DNA of 64,000 bases, taken from NCBI GenBank assembly GCA_019414025.1, contig DXMU01000036.1, positions 1 through 64,000 on the forward strand, in the 5' to 3' direction. Position numbers and translations under genes: made by a program. Positions 25,704-34,903 of the stretch are shown one piece after another (within the stretch, counting starts at the first letter, position 1; every line of letters begins with the position of its first letter). The stretch is from Collinsella sp. GTDB lineage: Bacteria; Actinomycetota; Coriobacteriia; Coriobacteriales; Coriobacteriaceae. The notes below the pieces were generated by a model that was given only the letters and a program-made list of their open reading frames with translations, ran no database searches and was not told the origin of the DNA.

Positions 25704-26804
25704 ATGTGCGCGAAGCATATTGGCTTTTTGATAAAACCGGCATCGAGTGCTTGCAACATGCGGTGCAGGTACTGCTTTTACTGCGATGTCGCTGCTCATC
25801 GCGAGGAGCGGAGCGCCCGCGTCATGGGCGAAGACGTGGCAAGTGCCATCATCGACCGTGCACTCGCCGTGGCGAGTGATGCGCACATTTCTTTCGCCTT
25901 CCAGGGCGGCGAGCCCACCCTGGCCGGCCTTGACTTCTTCCATTCGTTCGTCGCGCGGGTGGAGGAGCGCCGTGAGAACCAGCGGGTGAGCTGGGCGTTG
26001 CAGACCAACGGCTACCTGATCGAAGAGGAATGGGCCGAGTTCTTCCGCGAGCACGGGTTCCTCATCGGAGTCTCGGTTGACGCTTATCGCGACCTGCACG
26101 ATTCGATGCGTCCCGATGCGCACGGTGCCGCTACGTACGCGCGCGTCATGAGCGGCGTTCGCCTGCTGCGCGAGCGCGGCGTGGACGTCAACATACTCTC
26201 GGTCCTCACCTCGCAGATGGCGGCGCATCCACAGCGCGTCTTCTCCTTCATCAAGCAGGAGAAGATCACCCATATCCAGTTCATCCCGTGCCTGCCGGGC
26301 CTCGACGATGAGCGGGACACGTTCTCGCTCGACCCGCGTGCCTTCTCCTCGTTCTACCGCCGCTTGTTCGACTTGTGGTGGCGCGAGCTCGGTGCTGGGC
26401 GCTATGTGAGCATCTGGCTGTTCGAGAACGTCATGCAGATGGCGCTCGGGCAGTTTCCGTCGCAGTGCGGTATGCTCGGCCGCTGCGCTCCGCAGTTCGT
26501 GGTGGAAAGCGACGGTTCGGTGTATCCGTGCGACTTCTATGCGCTGGATGAGTACCGCGTGGGCGATATTCGCGTCGATTCCCTTGAGGCAATGGCGACC
26601 TGTGAGACCATGCGCATGTTTTTGAACGAGCCGCGTCGCGATTGCGCGCGGTGCGCCGATTGCCCCTTTGAGGGCATTTGCCATCGCAACTGCAAGCGCC
26701 TGAACATCGCCTATTACGATGCGGGCTACTGCGGGCTGCGTGAGTTTTTGGAGTACGCCTATCCCGGCCTGCAGCGCGTGGCTCGCATGTTCACGCGGCG
26801 CTGA
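25704..26804 (+). CDS. Anaerobic sulfatase-maturating enzyme (radical SAM)
   Basis: This 366-aa radical SAM protein should oxidise the active-site Cys of the two neighbouring sulfatases to formylglycine without oxygen. It shows the cluster motif CNMRCRYC, the SAM-binding AFQGGEPTLAG, and C-terminal cysteines for auxiliary Fe-S clusters (CGMLGRCAPQF, YPCDFY, CARCADCPFEGICHRNC), the SPASM-type arrangement of anSME. ATG 25704 follows GGGGGG; an ATG-less extension to 25683 is less likely. It lies between the two sulfatase genes, which is strong support for the role. Confidence 0.93.
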   Translation: MCAKHIGFLIKPASSACNMRCRYCFYCDVAAHREERSARVMGEDVASAIIDRALAVASDAHISFAFQGGEPTLAGLDFFHSFVARVEERRENQRVSWALQTNGYLIEEEWAEFFREHGFLIGVSVDAYRDLHDSMRPDAHGAATYARVMSGVRLLRERGVDVNILSVLTSQMAAHPQRVFSFIKQEKITHIQFIPCLPGLDDERDTFSLDPRAFSSFYRRLFDLWWRELGAGRYVSIWLFENVMQMALGQFPSQCGMLGRCAPQFVVESDGSVYPCDFYALDEYRVGDIRVDSLEAMATCETMRMFLNEPRRDCARCADCPFEGICHRNCKRLNIAYYDAGYCGLREFLEYAYPGLQRVARMFTRR

Positions 26805-26905
26805 TCCTGCCCGGGTTTTGCCTCGTCGTAGTTGTGTGGGGCTCTGCGCCCCTCCCGCCTTGACCACTCAATCTTCATCCCGTTCCCGTGAGTTTGGAGT
26901 TCCCT

Positions 26906-28390
26906 ATGCCCCAGCAACCCAACGTTCTCCTTATCATGTGCGACCAGATGCGCGGCGACTGCCTGGGTATCGACGGCCATCCGGACGTGCAGACGCCCTA
27001 CTTGGACACGCTCGCCGCCGACGGCATGCTGTTCGAGAACGCCTACTCCGCCTGCCCGAGTTGCATCCCGGCGCGCGCCGCCCTCTTTTGCGGCAAGACG
27101 CCCGCGGGCACGGGCCGCGTGGGTTACCAGGACGGTATCGCGTGGGAGTACGACCATATGCTCGCGCAGGAGATGCGCGACGGCGGCTACCAGACCGCCG
27201 TGGTAGGCAAGATGCACGTGCATCCGCCGCGTTTGGGCTGCGGCTTCGAGCACATGCGCCTGCATGACGGCTACATCGGCCACTACCGCAAGGCGAACCT
27301 GCCGTACTGGATGCACCAGAACGTCTCCGACGACTACATGCGCTTCCTCAAAAATGAACTGGGCGAATTCGCCGACGTGAACGGTTCGGGCGTTGAGAAC
27401 AACTCCTGGATCACCCATCCCTGGGCCTACGAGGAGCGCCTGCACCCCACCAACTGGGTGGTGGACGAGTCCATCCGCTTTTTGGAGACCCGCGATCGCA
27501 CGCGCCCGTTCTTCCTCATGACGAGCTTCGTGCGGCCCCACCCGCCCTTCGACGCGCCGCAGACCTACTTCGATCTGTACCGCGACATGGAGCTGCGCGC
27601 GCCTGCCGCTGGCGATTGGGATGACGCCGATGCCACCGAGCGCGATGGCATGATCTTGGACAGCGTGCACGGCTGCCGCGACGCCGAGCTGCGCCGCGAG
27701 GCCATGGCGGGCTATTATGCCTGCATCACACATATGGACCACCAGATCGGCCGGCTCATCACGGCGCTCGAGAACGACGAGACCTACCACGACACCGTGA
27801 TCGTGTTCTGCTCCGACCACGGCGAGATGCTCTTTGACCACAGTCTCTTTCGCAAGGTGTTGCCCTACGAGGGCTCCGCGCGCATCCCCTTCATCGTGCA
27901 CGTGGGCAAAAACGTCGATGTGCCGGGCGGCGAGCGCGTTCGCGGCGTGAGCGAGAGCACGGTGGAACTCATGGACCTTATGCCCACCATCCTCGAGGCG
28001 TGCGACCTGCCCGTGCCCGAGGGCGTGGAGGGCGCCTCGCTCATGGGCGAGCTTACCGGCGCCGCGCCGCTGAACCGTGCATACCTGCACGGCGAGCACA
28101 GCGGCAGCCGCGAGCAGTCCAACCAGTGGATCGTGACCCCGCATGACAAGTACATCTGGTTCACACGGACCGGGATGGAGCAGTATTTCGACCTGGACGC
28201 CGATCCGCGTGAGGAGCACGACCTCATCGACGCTCCGGAGCGCGCCGCGCGCATCGCCGTGCTCCGTGCCTGCCTGATTGAGGAGCTCGCTGGTCGCGAA
28301 GAGGGATATGTTCGTGACGGCGAGTTGGTGGCGGGACGTGCGCCCGCCGTTATGCTTGAGCGCCCCCGGCCCTCGCGCCTCCAACGTTAA
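26906..28390 (+). CDS. Cys-type sulfatase, cytoplasmic
   Basis: The second sulfatase (494 aa) has its formylglycine motif at Cys53 (SCIPARAAL), the N-terminal metal ligands in LLIMCDQMRGDCLG, and the FCSDHGEMLFDH segment with the C-terminal metal site. GGAG six bases before ATG 26906 fixes the start; a GTG at 26888 is in frame but less well placed. No signal peptide is seen. It differs widely from the first sulfatase, so the two probably remove sulfate from different positions or sugars. It is followed 15 bases later by a small TPR-like gene. Confidence 0.9.
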   Translation: MPQQPNVLLIMCDQMRGDCLGIDGHPDVQTPYLDTLAADGMLFENAYSACPSCIPARAALFCGKTPAGTGRVGYQDGIAWEYDHMLAQEMRDGGYQTAVVGKMHVHPPRLGCGFEHMRLHDGYIGHYRKANLPYWMHQNVSDDYMRFLKNELGEFADVNGSGVENNSWITHPWAYEERLHPTNWVVDESIRFLETRDRTRPFFLMTSFVRPHPPFDAPQTYFDLYRDMELRAPAAGDWDDADATERDGMILDSVHGCRDAELRREAMAGYYACITHMDHQIGRLITALENDETYHDTVIVFCSDHGEMLFDHSLFRKVLPYEGSARIPFIVHVGKNVDVPGGERVRGVSESTVELMDLMPTILEACDLPVPEGVEGASLMGELTGAAPLNRAYLHGEHSGSREQSNQWIVTPHDKYIWFTRTGMEQYFDLDADPREEHDLIDAPERAARIAVLRACLIEELAGREEGYVRDGELVAGRAPAVMLERPRPSRLQR

Positions 28391-28405
28391 GAGAAAGGCC
28401 TATCC

Positions 28406-29017
28406 ATGGATATGAAGACGATCGGCATTGTGGTCGTAGTGGTTGCGGTCGGGTTCACCATTTACATGGAGGTCCAAAAGCGCACAACCTTCGCCAAGCT
28501 CGAGGCGTACCTGCGCGAGGGCGACCTCAACAACTACCTCAAGGTCCTGAACCGCCCGCTCACTAGCGTGCTGTACCCCAAGTACAACGTGCTTTTCATG
28601 CGCTTGAACGCAGCTCTTGCCATGGATGACGTCGAGGCATCCGAGCGCATCATCCGCGAGATGGGTTCGCTCAAGATGAGCGAGGAGCAGACACTCGCGC
28701 TGGCGGCAAAGGCGTTCTCCTTCTACGTGGAGATCGGGGATGAGCCCCACGCACGCGAGGTGCTCTCCTACCTCGAGGAGCACGGTGATCGCGAGGCTGC
28801 GCGTGCCGACCGTCGCACCTATGACGTCTTCCTCAAGGGCTCGTATGCCTATATCGACGAGATGGAGCGCGCGTTGTCGGAGGCGGCTGGCATGGAAGAG
28901 GCCCTGCTCTGCCAGATGCTCTCGGTTCAGTACGAGAACAAGGGTGACGAGGGGCGCGCCGCGTCCTATTGCGAGCGCGCTGAGCGGACGCTCGCAGCAG
29001 CCATGCCTGACAAGTAG
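28406..29017 (+). CDS. Membrane-anchored hypothetical protein, TPR-like
   Basis: I do not recognise a named family. The 203-aa product starts with one hydrophobic segment (about residues 5-20, IGIVVVVVAVGFTIYMEV) and continues as an alpha-helical soluble domain with repeated small-residue pairs and acidic helices, suggestive of tetratricopeptide-like repeats. It follows the second sulfatase by 15 bp and probably belongs to that operon. A scaffold role is only a guess. AAAGG precedes ATG 28406; an ATG two codons on is equally possible. Confidence 0.6.
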   Translation: MDMKTIGIVVVVVAVGFTIYMEVQKRTTFAKLEAYLREGDLNNYLKVLNRPLTSVLYPKYNVLFMRLNAALAMDDVEASERIIREMGSLKMSEEQTLALAAKAFSFYVEIGDEPHAREVLSYLEEHGDREAARADRRTYDVFLKGSYAYIDEMERALSEAAGMEEALLCQMLSVQYENKGDEGRAASYCERAERTLAAAMPDK

Positions 29018-29038
29018 GGAAGAGTCTAGGCGCTTCAT

Positions 29039-29288
29039 ATGCTAGCAATCGTATTCGCCATTGCGTTTTTCGCCTCTACCATCAGTGCCATCTGCGGTGT
29101 CGGCGGGGCATCATCATTAAGCCCGTGATGGACGCCGTGGGTGTCGCCGACGTGGCGACCATCAACTTCCTGTCCGGATGCACCGCGAGGACAACATCGG
29201 GCACTTCGCCATGAGCGTTTCCACCGCGCTGCTGCTCGACGTCGTCTACGCGTGCATCTTCAACCAGGATTACTTCGCTAACTACTAG
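29039..29288 (+). pseudogene. Broken TauE/SafE permease fragment
   Basis: The first codons read MLAIVFAIAFFASTISAICGVGG, the start of a TauE/SafE-type permease. A single missing G near 29106 then shifts the frame; the correct continuation (IIIKPVMDAVGVADVATINFLSG) is in the next frame and matches the intact paralogue at 29519. The sequence then runs into an unrelated short frame ending FNQDYFANY at 29288. The gene is truncated and frameshifted, so no product is expected. Confidence 0.8.
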
Positions 29289-29518
29289 CGGCGTGTCGAG
29301 ACGGTGCGCGGGCCATTGATGGACTCGGCAGGCAGATTGGCGGGGACGCCTAGCCCTTGGCGCAACGGTGCTCCGCATGAGCGGCGTAAATAGGGACATA
29401 TCGCGCAGCAGCGTTCGAGATATGTAAAAGTCCACAACCATACGCTGCGGTTTTGAATGATACGAACGCTTGCAATTCGTTGCATAGGGTGTTGCTCGAT
29501 CGATAGGAGCTTGTTCGG

Positions 29519-30316
29519 ATGGGTCCTCAATACATCTTGGTCTTCGCGGTATGCTTCCTGGCGTCGCTTCTGGGGCCGCTCTGTGGCATCGGCGGCGGCG
29601 TGATCATCAAGCCCGTGGTCGACGCGATGAACGTCATGAGCGTGAGCACGGTGAGCTTCCTCTCGAGCATGTCGGTGCTCATCATGTCGCTCTCCACGCT
29701 CGCGCAGAACGCGGCGAGCGGGCAGTCTGATATCGACGCGCGGGCGATGTCGCCCATCGCCGTCAGCTCCGCGGTGGGCGGCGTGATCGGCAAGATGTTG
29801 TTCAACCGGCTGGGGTCCGTGTTCCCCGACGCCGAGCTCGTCGGCGCGGTCCAGGCCGCCGTGCTCATCGTGCTCGCCGTCCTCGTGCTGGCCTACACGC
29901 TCAACAAGGCGCGCATCAAGGGCCTCAAGCTCGAGAATGCGTGGGCGCAGGCGCTCATAGGGTTCTGCGCCGGGGCGTGCTGGTCCTTCCTCGGCATCGG
30001 CGGCGGCCCCTTCAACCTGGCCATCCTCGTCTTCTTCTTCGCCATGGAGAGCAAGCCCGCCGCGCAGGCGTCGCTGTTCATCATCGCGTTCTCGCAGACG
30101 GCGAGCCTCATCTACACGCTGGCCACGGGCAGCGTGCCCGCGTTCCTCCCCGTGGTCCTGCTGGGCATGGCGGCGATGGCGGTGCTTGGGTCGGTCGTGG
30201 GGCGCCGCCTGCTGCGCCGGATGGACTCGGCGGCGGTCGATAAGCTCTACGTGTTCGCCCTCGTGCTCATCATCGTGATCTGCACGTACAATTTCATCCG
30301 GTTCTCGGTGCTCTAG
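29519..30316 (+). CDS. TauE/SafE family sulfite/sulfur-anion exporter-like permease
   Basis: This 265-aa protein has about eight membrane segments in two related halves. The GPLCGIGGGVIIKPVVDAM motif near residue 20 and the matching SFLGIGGGPFNLA near residue 160 are the paired glycine motifs of this family. Members export sulfite, sulfoacetate or related sulfur anions. Placed behind two sulfatase genes, it could release sulfate or sulfite liberated in the cytoplasm; that is an inference. GATAGGAG precedes the start. A broken paralogue lies just upstream. Confidence 0.88.
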   Translation: MGPQYILVFAVCFLASLLGPLCGIGGGVIIKPVVDAMNVMSVSTVSFLSSMSVLIMSLSTLAQNAASGQSDIDARAMSPIAVSSAVGGVIGKMLFNRLGSVFPDAELVGAVQAAVLIVLAVLVLAYTLNKARIKGLKLENAWAQALIGFCAGACWSFLGIGGGPFNLAILVFFFAMESKPAAQASLFIIAFSQTASLIYTLATGSVPAFLPVVLLGMAAMAVLGSVVGRRLLRRMDSAAVDKLYVFALVLIIVICTYNFIRFSVL

Positions 30317-30412
30317 TTCTTCGCCCCGAAACGGGATGCCGCGATAATGGAGCTGGAGCGCGGGCCTTCCTCTTCTGCCTTGAGAAGGTCGCCGTGTCCC
30401 GCTCGTCTCATG

Positions 30413-30555
30413 AGCGCCGATGGTGTTGAAGTCCTCTTGGCAATAAGTCGCGGCAGCGTCAGCCGCCAATTCAAAAAAGCCACAGGCGGAAGGCAAACCG
30501 CTTCAAAGCAAATTCACCCTCCAACAAATAGTGGATCCCCAACAAAGTCTTTAGC
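30413..30555 (+). pseudogene. Remnant of a second histidine phosphatase gene
   Basis: MSADGVEVLLAISRGSVSRQF matches the intact phosphatase (MGADGIETLLAVSHGSASRQF) at 18389-19009 but has Arg in place of the catalytic His. A deletion then removes about 30 codons, and the final SKFTLQQIVDPQQSL-stop (matching CKFTLQQIIDPQQSL) resumes in another frame. It leads straight into the right copy of the 60-bp direct repeat. Confidence 0.85.
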
Positions 30556-30600
30556 CTGAGCGAGCAGAGTTAAGCAGGCGTCAACGTGTCGTCTCCCAAG
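30541..30600 (+). repeat. 60-bp direct repeat, right copy
   Basis: Matches 18996-19055 at 57 of 60 positions, same orientation. The 11.5-kb stretch between the two copies contains the aga remnant, deoR genes, PTS, sulfatases and TauE genes. Beyond this copy the sequence belongs to the rplC leader. Confidence 0.85.
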
Positions 30601-30915
30601 CCCGGCAGAGCAGCAACCTTAATATATTTCGCCGCCGCTCTGCCGGCCCCAGGCGACTCCGCGCACTTTACCTGCGTAAACAATGTGAGTGAAATATGAA
30701 TCTCGATGGATACGCCCGCAGCCGTGTATACTAAACAGCTGTGTGAAACCAGGGGAGTATTCTGGCTGGACAAAATGCCTGCTTAATAGGGTTGTCAGGT
30801 AGTCCGGACGCAATACAAGGCTGGGGAGCATGTCGTGTAAGTAGTGGTCCTCTAGGGGCGTACGCTCGGTGGCGTACGCATTGTCCCAAGACCACGCGAG
30901 AGTTGGGATCATATC
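30601..30915 (+). promoter_or_regulatory. Leader and likely promoter region of the rplC operon
   Basis: No gene is seen in this 315-bp space. A -10-like TATACT lies at 30727-30732 without a convincing -35. The word CGTGTATAC around it recurs before rplB (about 32590). Downstream, two copies of the self-complementary GCGTACGC (30858-30865 and 30872-30879) form an 8-bp hairpin with a 6-nt loop, a candidate regulatory structure for this ribosomal protein operon. Confidence 0.45.
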
Positions 30916-31536
30916 TTGATCAGCATGATTCTCGGCCGCAAGATTGGCATGACCCAGGTTTGGGACGAGGACGACAACGTCGTTCCCGTCACGGTCATCC
31001 AGGCTGGCCCCTGCGCTGTCTCGCAGGTTAAAACTCAGGCAACCGACGGCTATGACGCCGTCCAGATCGGTTTCGGCGACATCAAGGCCAAGAACGTGAA
31101 CAAGCCCATGGCTGGTCACTTCGCCAAGGCTGGCGTCGAGCCTGTCCGTTTCCTTCGTGAGGTCCGCGTCGAGAACGGCGAGGAGCACAAGGTCGGCGAG
31201 GTCGTCACCGTCGCTGATTTCGCTGACGTCGAGAAGGTCGACGTCATCGGTACCTCCAAGGGTAAGGGCTTCCAGGGTCGCATCAAGCGCTGGGGTCAGC
31301 GCCGCGGTCCTATGACGCATGGTTCTCACTTCCAGCGTCACCCCGGTTCTATCGGTCAGTGCGCCTATCCTGCGCGCGTCCTCAAGGGCGTCAAGATGGC
31401 CGGTCACATGGGTAACGAGCGCGTTACCGTCAAGAACCTTTCCGTTGTCCGCATCGATGCCGAGCAGAACCTCATCTTGGTCAAGGGCGCTGTCCCGGGT
31501 GCCAAGAATGGTCTCGTCGCCATCCGTATGGCCTAA
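30916..31536 (+). CDS. rplC: 50S ribosomal protein L3
   Basis: L3 (206 aa) helps form the peptidyl transferase region. The family sequence is clear: [13 protein letters not shown] at the start, [27 protein letters not shown] in the middle with the long extension, and [10 protein letters not shown] chose TTG 30916 because GGGA lies seven bases before it; the next ATG (30925) is too far from any binding site. It is the first gene of the main ribosomal protein operon here, since rpsJ is 25 kb upstream. Confidence 0.95.
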   Translation: MISMILGRKIGMTQVWDEDDNVVPVTVIQAGPCAVSQVKTQATDGYDAVQIGFGDIKAKNVNKPMAGHFAKAGVEPVRFLREVRVENGEEHKVGEVVTVADFADVEKVDVIGTSKGKGFQGRIKRWGQRRGPMTHGSHFQRHPGSIGQCAYPARVLKGVKMAGHMGNERVTVKNLSVVRIDAEQNLILVKGAVPGAKNGLVAIRMA

Positions 31537-31582
31537 GGGCCCAGCCCATTTAGCCCAGCGTCATACCAAGGAGAACACATAA

Positions 31583-32209
31583 ATGGCAAAGTTTGAAGTA
31601 AAGAACAGCGAGGGCAAGAAGGTCGCCGAGGCCGAGCTCGCCGCTGAGGTGTACGGCATCGAGCCGAACATCCACGTTATGCACCACATCGTCAAGTGCC
31701 AGATGGCCTCTTGGCGTCAGGGCACCCAGTCCGCTAAGGGCCGCTCTGAGGTTTCCGGTGGCGGCAAGAAGCCTTGGCGTCAGAAGGGCACCGGCCGTGC
31801 CCGCCAGGGTTCCATCCGTGCTGCCCAGTGGCGTCACGGTGGCGTTGTCTTCGCCCCCAAGCCCCGTTCCTACGCCAAGCGTATGAACAACAAGGAGGTC
31901 AAGCTGGCTATGCGCTCCGCGCTGTCCGCCAAGCTGGCCGATGGCGAGCTCGTTCTCGTCGACGACTACGGCTTCGAGAAGCCTTCCACCAAGGCTGCCG
32001 TCGCCATGCTCAAGGCTCTCGGCCTTGAGGGCAAGCGTCTGACCATCATCGTTCGCGATGAGGACGTCAACGCCTACCTGTCGTTCCGCAACATTCCCAA
32101 GACGTTCATCATCACCGCTGACGAGGCCAACACCTACGATCTCGTCAACAACAACGCTGTGCTGATGCCCGCCGACATCGCCGCTCACTTCGGGGAGGTG
32201 CTTGCATAA
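31583..32209 (+). CDS. rplD: 50S ribosomal protein L4
   Basis: L4 (208 aa) lines the peptide exit tunnel with its loop WRQKGTGRARQGSIRA and GGVVFAPKPRSYAKRMNNK. In E. coli it represses its own operon through the S10 leader; here the equivalent leader would be the one before rplC. CCAAGGAGAA precedes ATG 31583. The stop is followed directly by the rplW start. Confidence 0.97.
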   Translation: MAKFEVKNSEGKKVAEAELAAEVYGIEPNIHVMHHIVKCQMASWRQGTQSAKGRSEVSGGGKKPWRQKGTGRARQGSIRAAQWRHGGVVFAPKPRSYAKRMNNKEVKLAMRSALSAKLADGELVLVDDYGFEKPSTKAAVAMLKALGLEGKRLTIIVRDEDVNAYLSFRNIPKTFIITADEANTYDLVNNNAVLMPADIAAHFGEVLA

Positions 32210-32497
32210 ATGACCGCCCACGAGATCATCATCCGTCCGATCGTGTCCGAGCGTTCCTTCTCCGGCATGGAGCAGAACAAGTACACTTTCGAGGTCGCCA
32301 AGGATGCTAACAAGTATCAGATCAAGGACGCTGTCGAGGAGATCTTCGGCGTCAAGGTCGTTCGCGTGAACACCCTGACGGTCAAGCCCAAGACCAAGCG
32401 CGTGCGCTATGTCGCCGGCAAGACCCGTTCTTGGAAGAAGGCCATCGTCACGCTGGCCGAGGGCGACACCATCGAGGTCTTTGGCAACCAGGCCTAA
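32210..32497 (+). CDS. rplW: 50S ribosomal protein L23
   Basis: L23 (95 aa) lies at the tunnel exit and docks signal recognition particle and trigger factor. Family features include the IIIRPIVSERSF start and KYTFEVAKDANKYQIKDAVEEIFGVKV, plus the basic loop KPKTKRVR. It begins immediately after the rplD stop, with GGGGAGG just before it. A 179-bp space with an internal promoter-like word follows before rplB. Confidence 0.97.
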   Translation: MTAHEIIIRPIVSERSFSGMEQNKYTFEVAKDANKYQIKDAVEEIFGVKVVRVNTLTVKPKTKRVRYVAGKTRSWKKAIVTLAEGDTIEVFGNQA

Positions 32498-32676
32498 GAC
32501 TCGCTGCTGTTGAGTGAGCTCATGCCTCCCAAATAGGGGAGGCGAGAGCTCAAGGTTTTGGGCGTATAAAATGGACACGCCCGGAACCGTGTATACGTCC
32601 GGTGTCATCGCACCCGAGGCAGAACCTCGAATCCCTGTCTGCGATGGCTAACGGATTCCTATTGAAAGGGATTGTA

Positions 32677-33507
32677 ATGGCTGTAAAGCACCTTAAGCCG
32701 ACCTCCGCTGGTAGGCGTTGGCAGACGATCTCCGATTTCTCCGAGATCACCTGCGCCAAGCCCGAGAAGTCTCTTCTCGAGCCCCTGCCCAAGAAGGCCG
32801 GTCGTAACAACAACGGCCGCATCACCACCCGCCACCAGGGCGGCGGCGTGAAGCGTCGTTACCGCGTGATCGACTTCAAGCGCAACAAGGACGGCGTGCC
32901 CGCCAAGGTTGCCACGATCGAGTACGATCCGAACCGTTCCGCTCGCATCGCCCTGCTGCACTACGCTGACGGTGAGAAGCGCTACATCCTGGCCCCCAAG
33001 GGCCTCGAGGTCGGTCAGACCATCATGTCCGGTTCTGACGCCGACATCAAGCCGGGCAACGCTCTGCCCCTCGCCGACATCCCCGTCGGTACGCTCATCC
33101 ATGCCGTCGAGTTCCAGCCGGGCAAGGGCGCCGCTATCGCCCGTTCCGCCGGTAACTCCTGCCAGCTGATGGGTAAGGAGGGCAAGTACGCTATCGTCCG
33201 TATGCCTTCCTCCGAGATGCGCCGCATCCTCGTTACCTGCCGCGCCACCGTCGGTGAGGTCGGCAACGCTGATCACGCCAACATCGTCATCGGCAAGGCC
33301 GGCCGTAAGCGTCACATGAACGTGCGCCCGACCGTCCGCGGTACCGTCATGAACCCTGTCGACCACCCGCACGGCGGTGGCGAGGGCAAGAACCACACCT
33401 CTGGTCGTCCCTCTGTTACCCCCTGGGGTAAGCCGACGAAGGGCCTTCGTACGCGCAAGAAGAAGAAGGTCTCGAACCAGCACATCATTCGTCGCCGTAA
33501 GAAGTAA
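32677..33507 (+). CDS. rplB: 50S ribosomal protein L2
   Basis: L2 (276 aa, normal length) is needed for subunit association and peptidyl transferase assembly. It contains [15 protein letters not shown], the [22 protein letters not shown] region, and the conserved [15 protein letters not shown] motif with the key His. GAAAGGG precedes ATG 32677; the frame is open further upstream but without family sequence. The unusually long spacer before it may hold its own promoter. Confidence 0.97.
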   Translation: MAVKHLKPTSAGRRWQTISDFSEITCAKPEKSLLEPLPKKAGRNNNGRITTRHQGGGVKRRYRVIDFKRNKDGVPAKVATIEYDPNRSARIALLHYADGEKRYILAPKGLEVGQTIMSGSDADIKPGNALPLADIPVGTLIHAVEFQPGKGAAIARSAGNSCQLMGKEGKYAIVRMPSSEMRRILVTCRATVGEVGNADHANIVIGKAGRKRHMNVRPTVRGTVMNPVDHPHGGGEGKNHTSGRPSVTPWGKPTKGLRTRKKKKVSNQHIIRRRKK

Positions 33508-33539
33508 TTTCGGATACCGAGTTTTAGGAGAAAGCACTT

Positions 33540-33800
33540 ATGAGCAGAAGTCTCAAAAAGGGCCCGTTCGTGGAGACTCGCCTTCTCTCGCGTATCACCG
33601 CGATGAACGAGGCTGGCAAGAAGGACGTCGTGAAGACCTGGTCCCGCGCGTCCACCATCTTCCCCGAGATGGTTGGTCACACCATCGCCGTCCACGACGG
33701 CCGCAAGCATGTGCCCGTGTATGTTACCGAGTCCATGGTTGGTCACAAGCTCGGCGAGTTCGCGCCGACTCGTACGTTCCGTGGCCACAAGGCCAAATAG
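33540..33800 (+). CDS. rpsS: 30S ribosomal protein S19
   Basis: S19 (86 aa, slightly shorter than the usual 91-93) sits in the head of the small subunit with S13. It starts [12 protein letters not shown] and contains the conserved [30 protein letters not shown] and [16 protein letters not shown] segments. TAGGAGAAAG precedes ATG 33540. It lies 32 bp after rplB and 14 bp before rplV in the standard order. Confidence 0.97.
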   Translation: MSRSLKKGPFVETRLLSRITAMNEAGKKDVVKTWSRASTIFPEMVGHTIAVHDGRKHVPVYVTESMVGHKLGEFAPTRTFRGHKAK

Positions 33801-33814
33801 GGGGTTAACCGTAA

Positions 33815-34186
33815 ATGGCAACTAAGTCTATTGAAACTGAGGCCACCGAGGTTCGCGCCGTCGCTAAGTACGTGCGTGTTTCCCCCAGCAAGGCCCGCCT
33901 GGTGGTCGATCTGATCCGCCGCAAGCCTGTCGCTCAGGCCTTCGACATCCTCCACTTCTGCGACCGCGCCGTCGCCGTGGATGTCGAGAAGGTTCTCCGT
34001 TCCGCCGTTGCGAACGCCGAGAACAACAACGGTCTGCGTGCCGACAACCTGGTTGTCGCCGCTGCCTATGTTGACGAGGGTCCGACGCTTAAGCGCATCC
34101 GTCCCCGCGCCAAGGGTTCCGCTTCTCGCATTCTGAAGCGTACTTCCCACATCACCGTCGTCGTTGCTCCTCGAAAGGAGGCGTAA
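33815..34186 (+). CDS. rplV: 50S ribosomal protein L22
   Basis: L22 (123 aa) contributes a beta-hairpin to the exit tunnel near the macrolide site. Signature segments are [21 protein letters not shown] and the hairpin [24 protein letters not shown]. The N-terminal ten residues ([10 protein letters not shown]) extend beyond the core. GGGGG precedes the start and the standard rpsC gene follows six bases after the stop. Confidence 0.97.
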   Translation: MATKSIETEATEVRAVAKYVRVSPSKARLVVDLIRRKPVAQAFDILHFCDRAVAVDVEKVLRSAVANAENNNGLRADNLVVAAAYVDEGPTLKRIRPRAKGSASRILKRTSHITVVVAPRKEA

Positions 34187-34192
34187 AGCTGT

Positions 34193-34903
34193 ATGGGTCA
34201 GAAAGTCTACCCCACCGGCTTCCGTCTTGGCATCACCGAGAACTGGCGCTCCCGCTGGTTCGCAGAGAAGGATTACGCTAAGACCCTCGGTAACGATCTC
34301 GAGATCCGCAAGTACCTCGAGAAGCGTCTTTCCCGCGCAGCTGTCTCCCGCGTCGAGATCGAGCGCGCTGGCGACAAGGTGAAGGTCATCATCCTCACCG
34401 CTCGCCCCGGCGTTGTCATCGGTAAGAAGGGTGCCGAGATCGATACCCTCCGCACCGAGCTCGAGAAGGTCGCTGGCGTCTCCAAGGGCCAGCTCTCCGT
34501 CGACGTTGTCGAGATCAAGCGCCCCGAGCTCGACGCCAACCTCGTTGCTCAGTCTATCGCCGAGCAGCTCGAGGGCCGCGTTGCCTTCCGTCGCGCTATG
34601 CGCAAGGCTGTCCAGTCCGCCCGCAAGGCCGGCGCTAAGGGCATCCGTATCCAGTGCTCCGGTCGTCTCGGCGGTGCCGAGATGGGCCGTCGTGAGTGGT
34701 ACCGTGAGGGTCGCGTGCCTCTGCACACCCTCCGTGCCAAGATCGACTACGGCACGGCTGTCGCCAGCACCACCATGGGCGCTTGCGGCGTGAAGGTCTG
34801 GATCTACCTGGGCGAGAAGCTCCCGGGCCAGCCTGTTCCCAACCCTGCACTCGAGGGCTCTTCCCGTCCTCGTCGTCGTAACTCCGAGAGGAGGGGTCAG
34901 TAG
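34193..34903 (+). CDS. rpsC: 30S ribosomal protein S3
   Basis: S3 (236 aa) has the N-terminal helical start [15 protein letters not shown], a KH domain with [15 protein letters not shown], and the C-terminal domain with [25 protein letters not shown]. It lies at the mRNA entry site and forms part of the ribosomal helicase. AAAGGAGG precedes it at the end of rplV. Its stop TAG overlaps the GTG start of rplP. Confidence 0.97.
   Translation: MGQKVYPTGFRLGITENWRSRWFAEKDYAKTLGNDLEIRKYLEKRLSRAAVSRVEIERAGDKVKVIILTARPGVVIGKKGAEIDTLRTELEKVAGVSKGQLSVDVVEIKRPELDANLVAQSIAEQLEGRVAFRRAMRKAVQSARKAGAKGIRIQCSGRLGGAEMGRREWYREGRVPLHTLRAKIDYGTAVASTTMGACGVKVWIYLGEKLPGQPVPNPALEGSSRPRRRNSERRGQ

Noticed and set aside
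30347..30559. 70-codon frame containing phosphatase-like sequence
   Set aside because: It is a fragment with the catalytic His lost and a later frame change; listed as a pseudogene rather than a gene.
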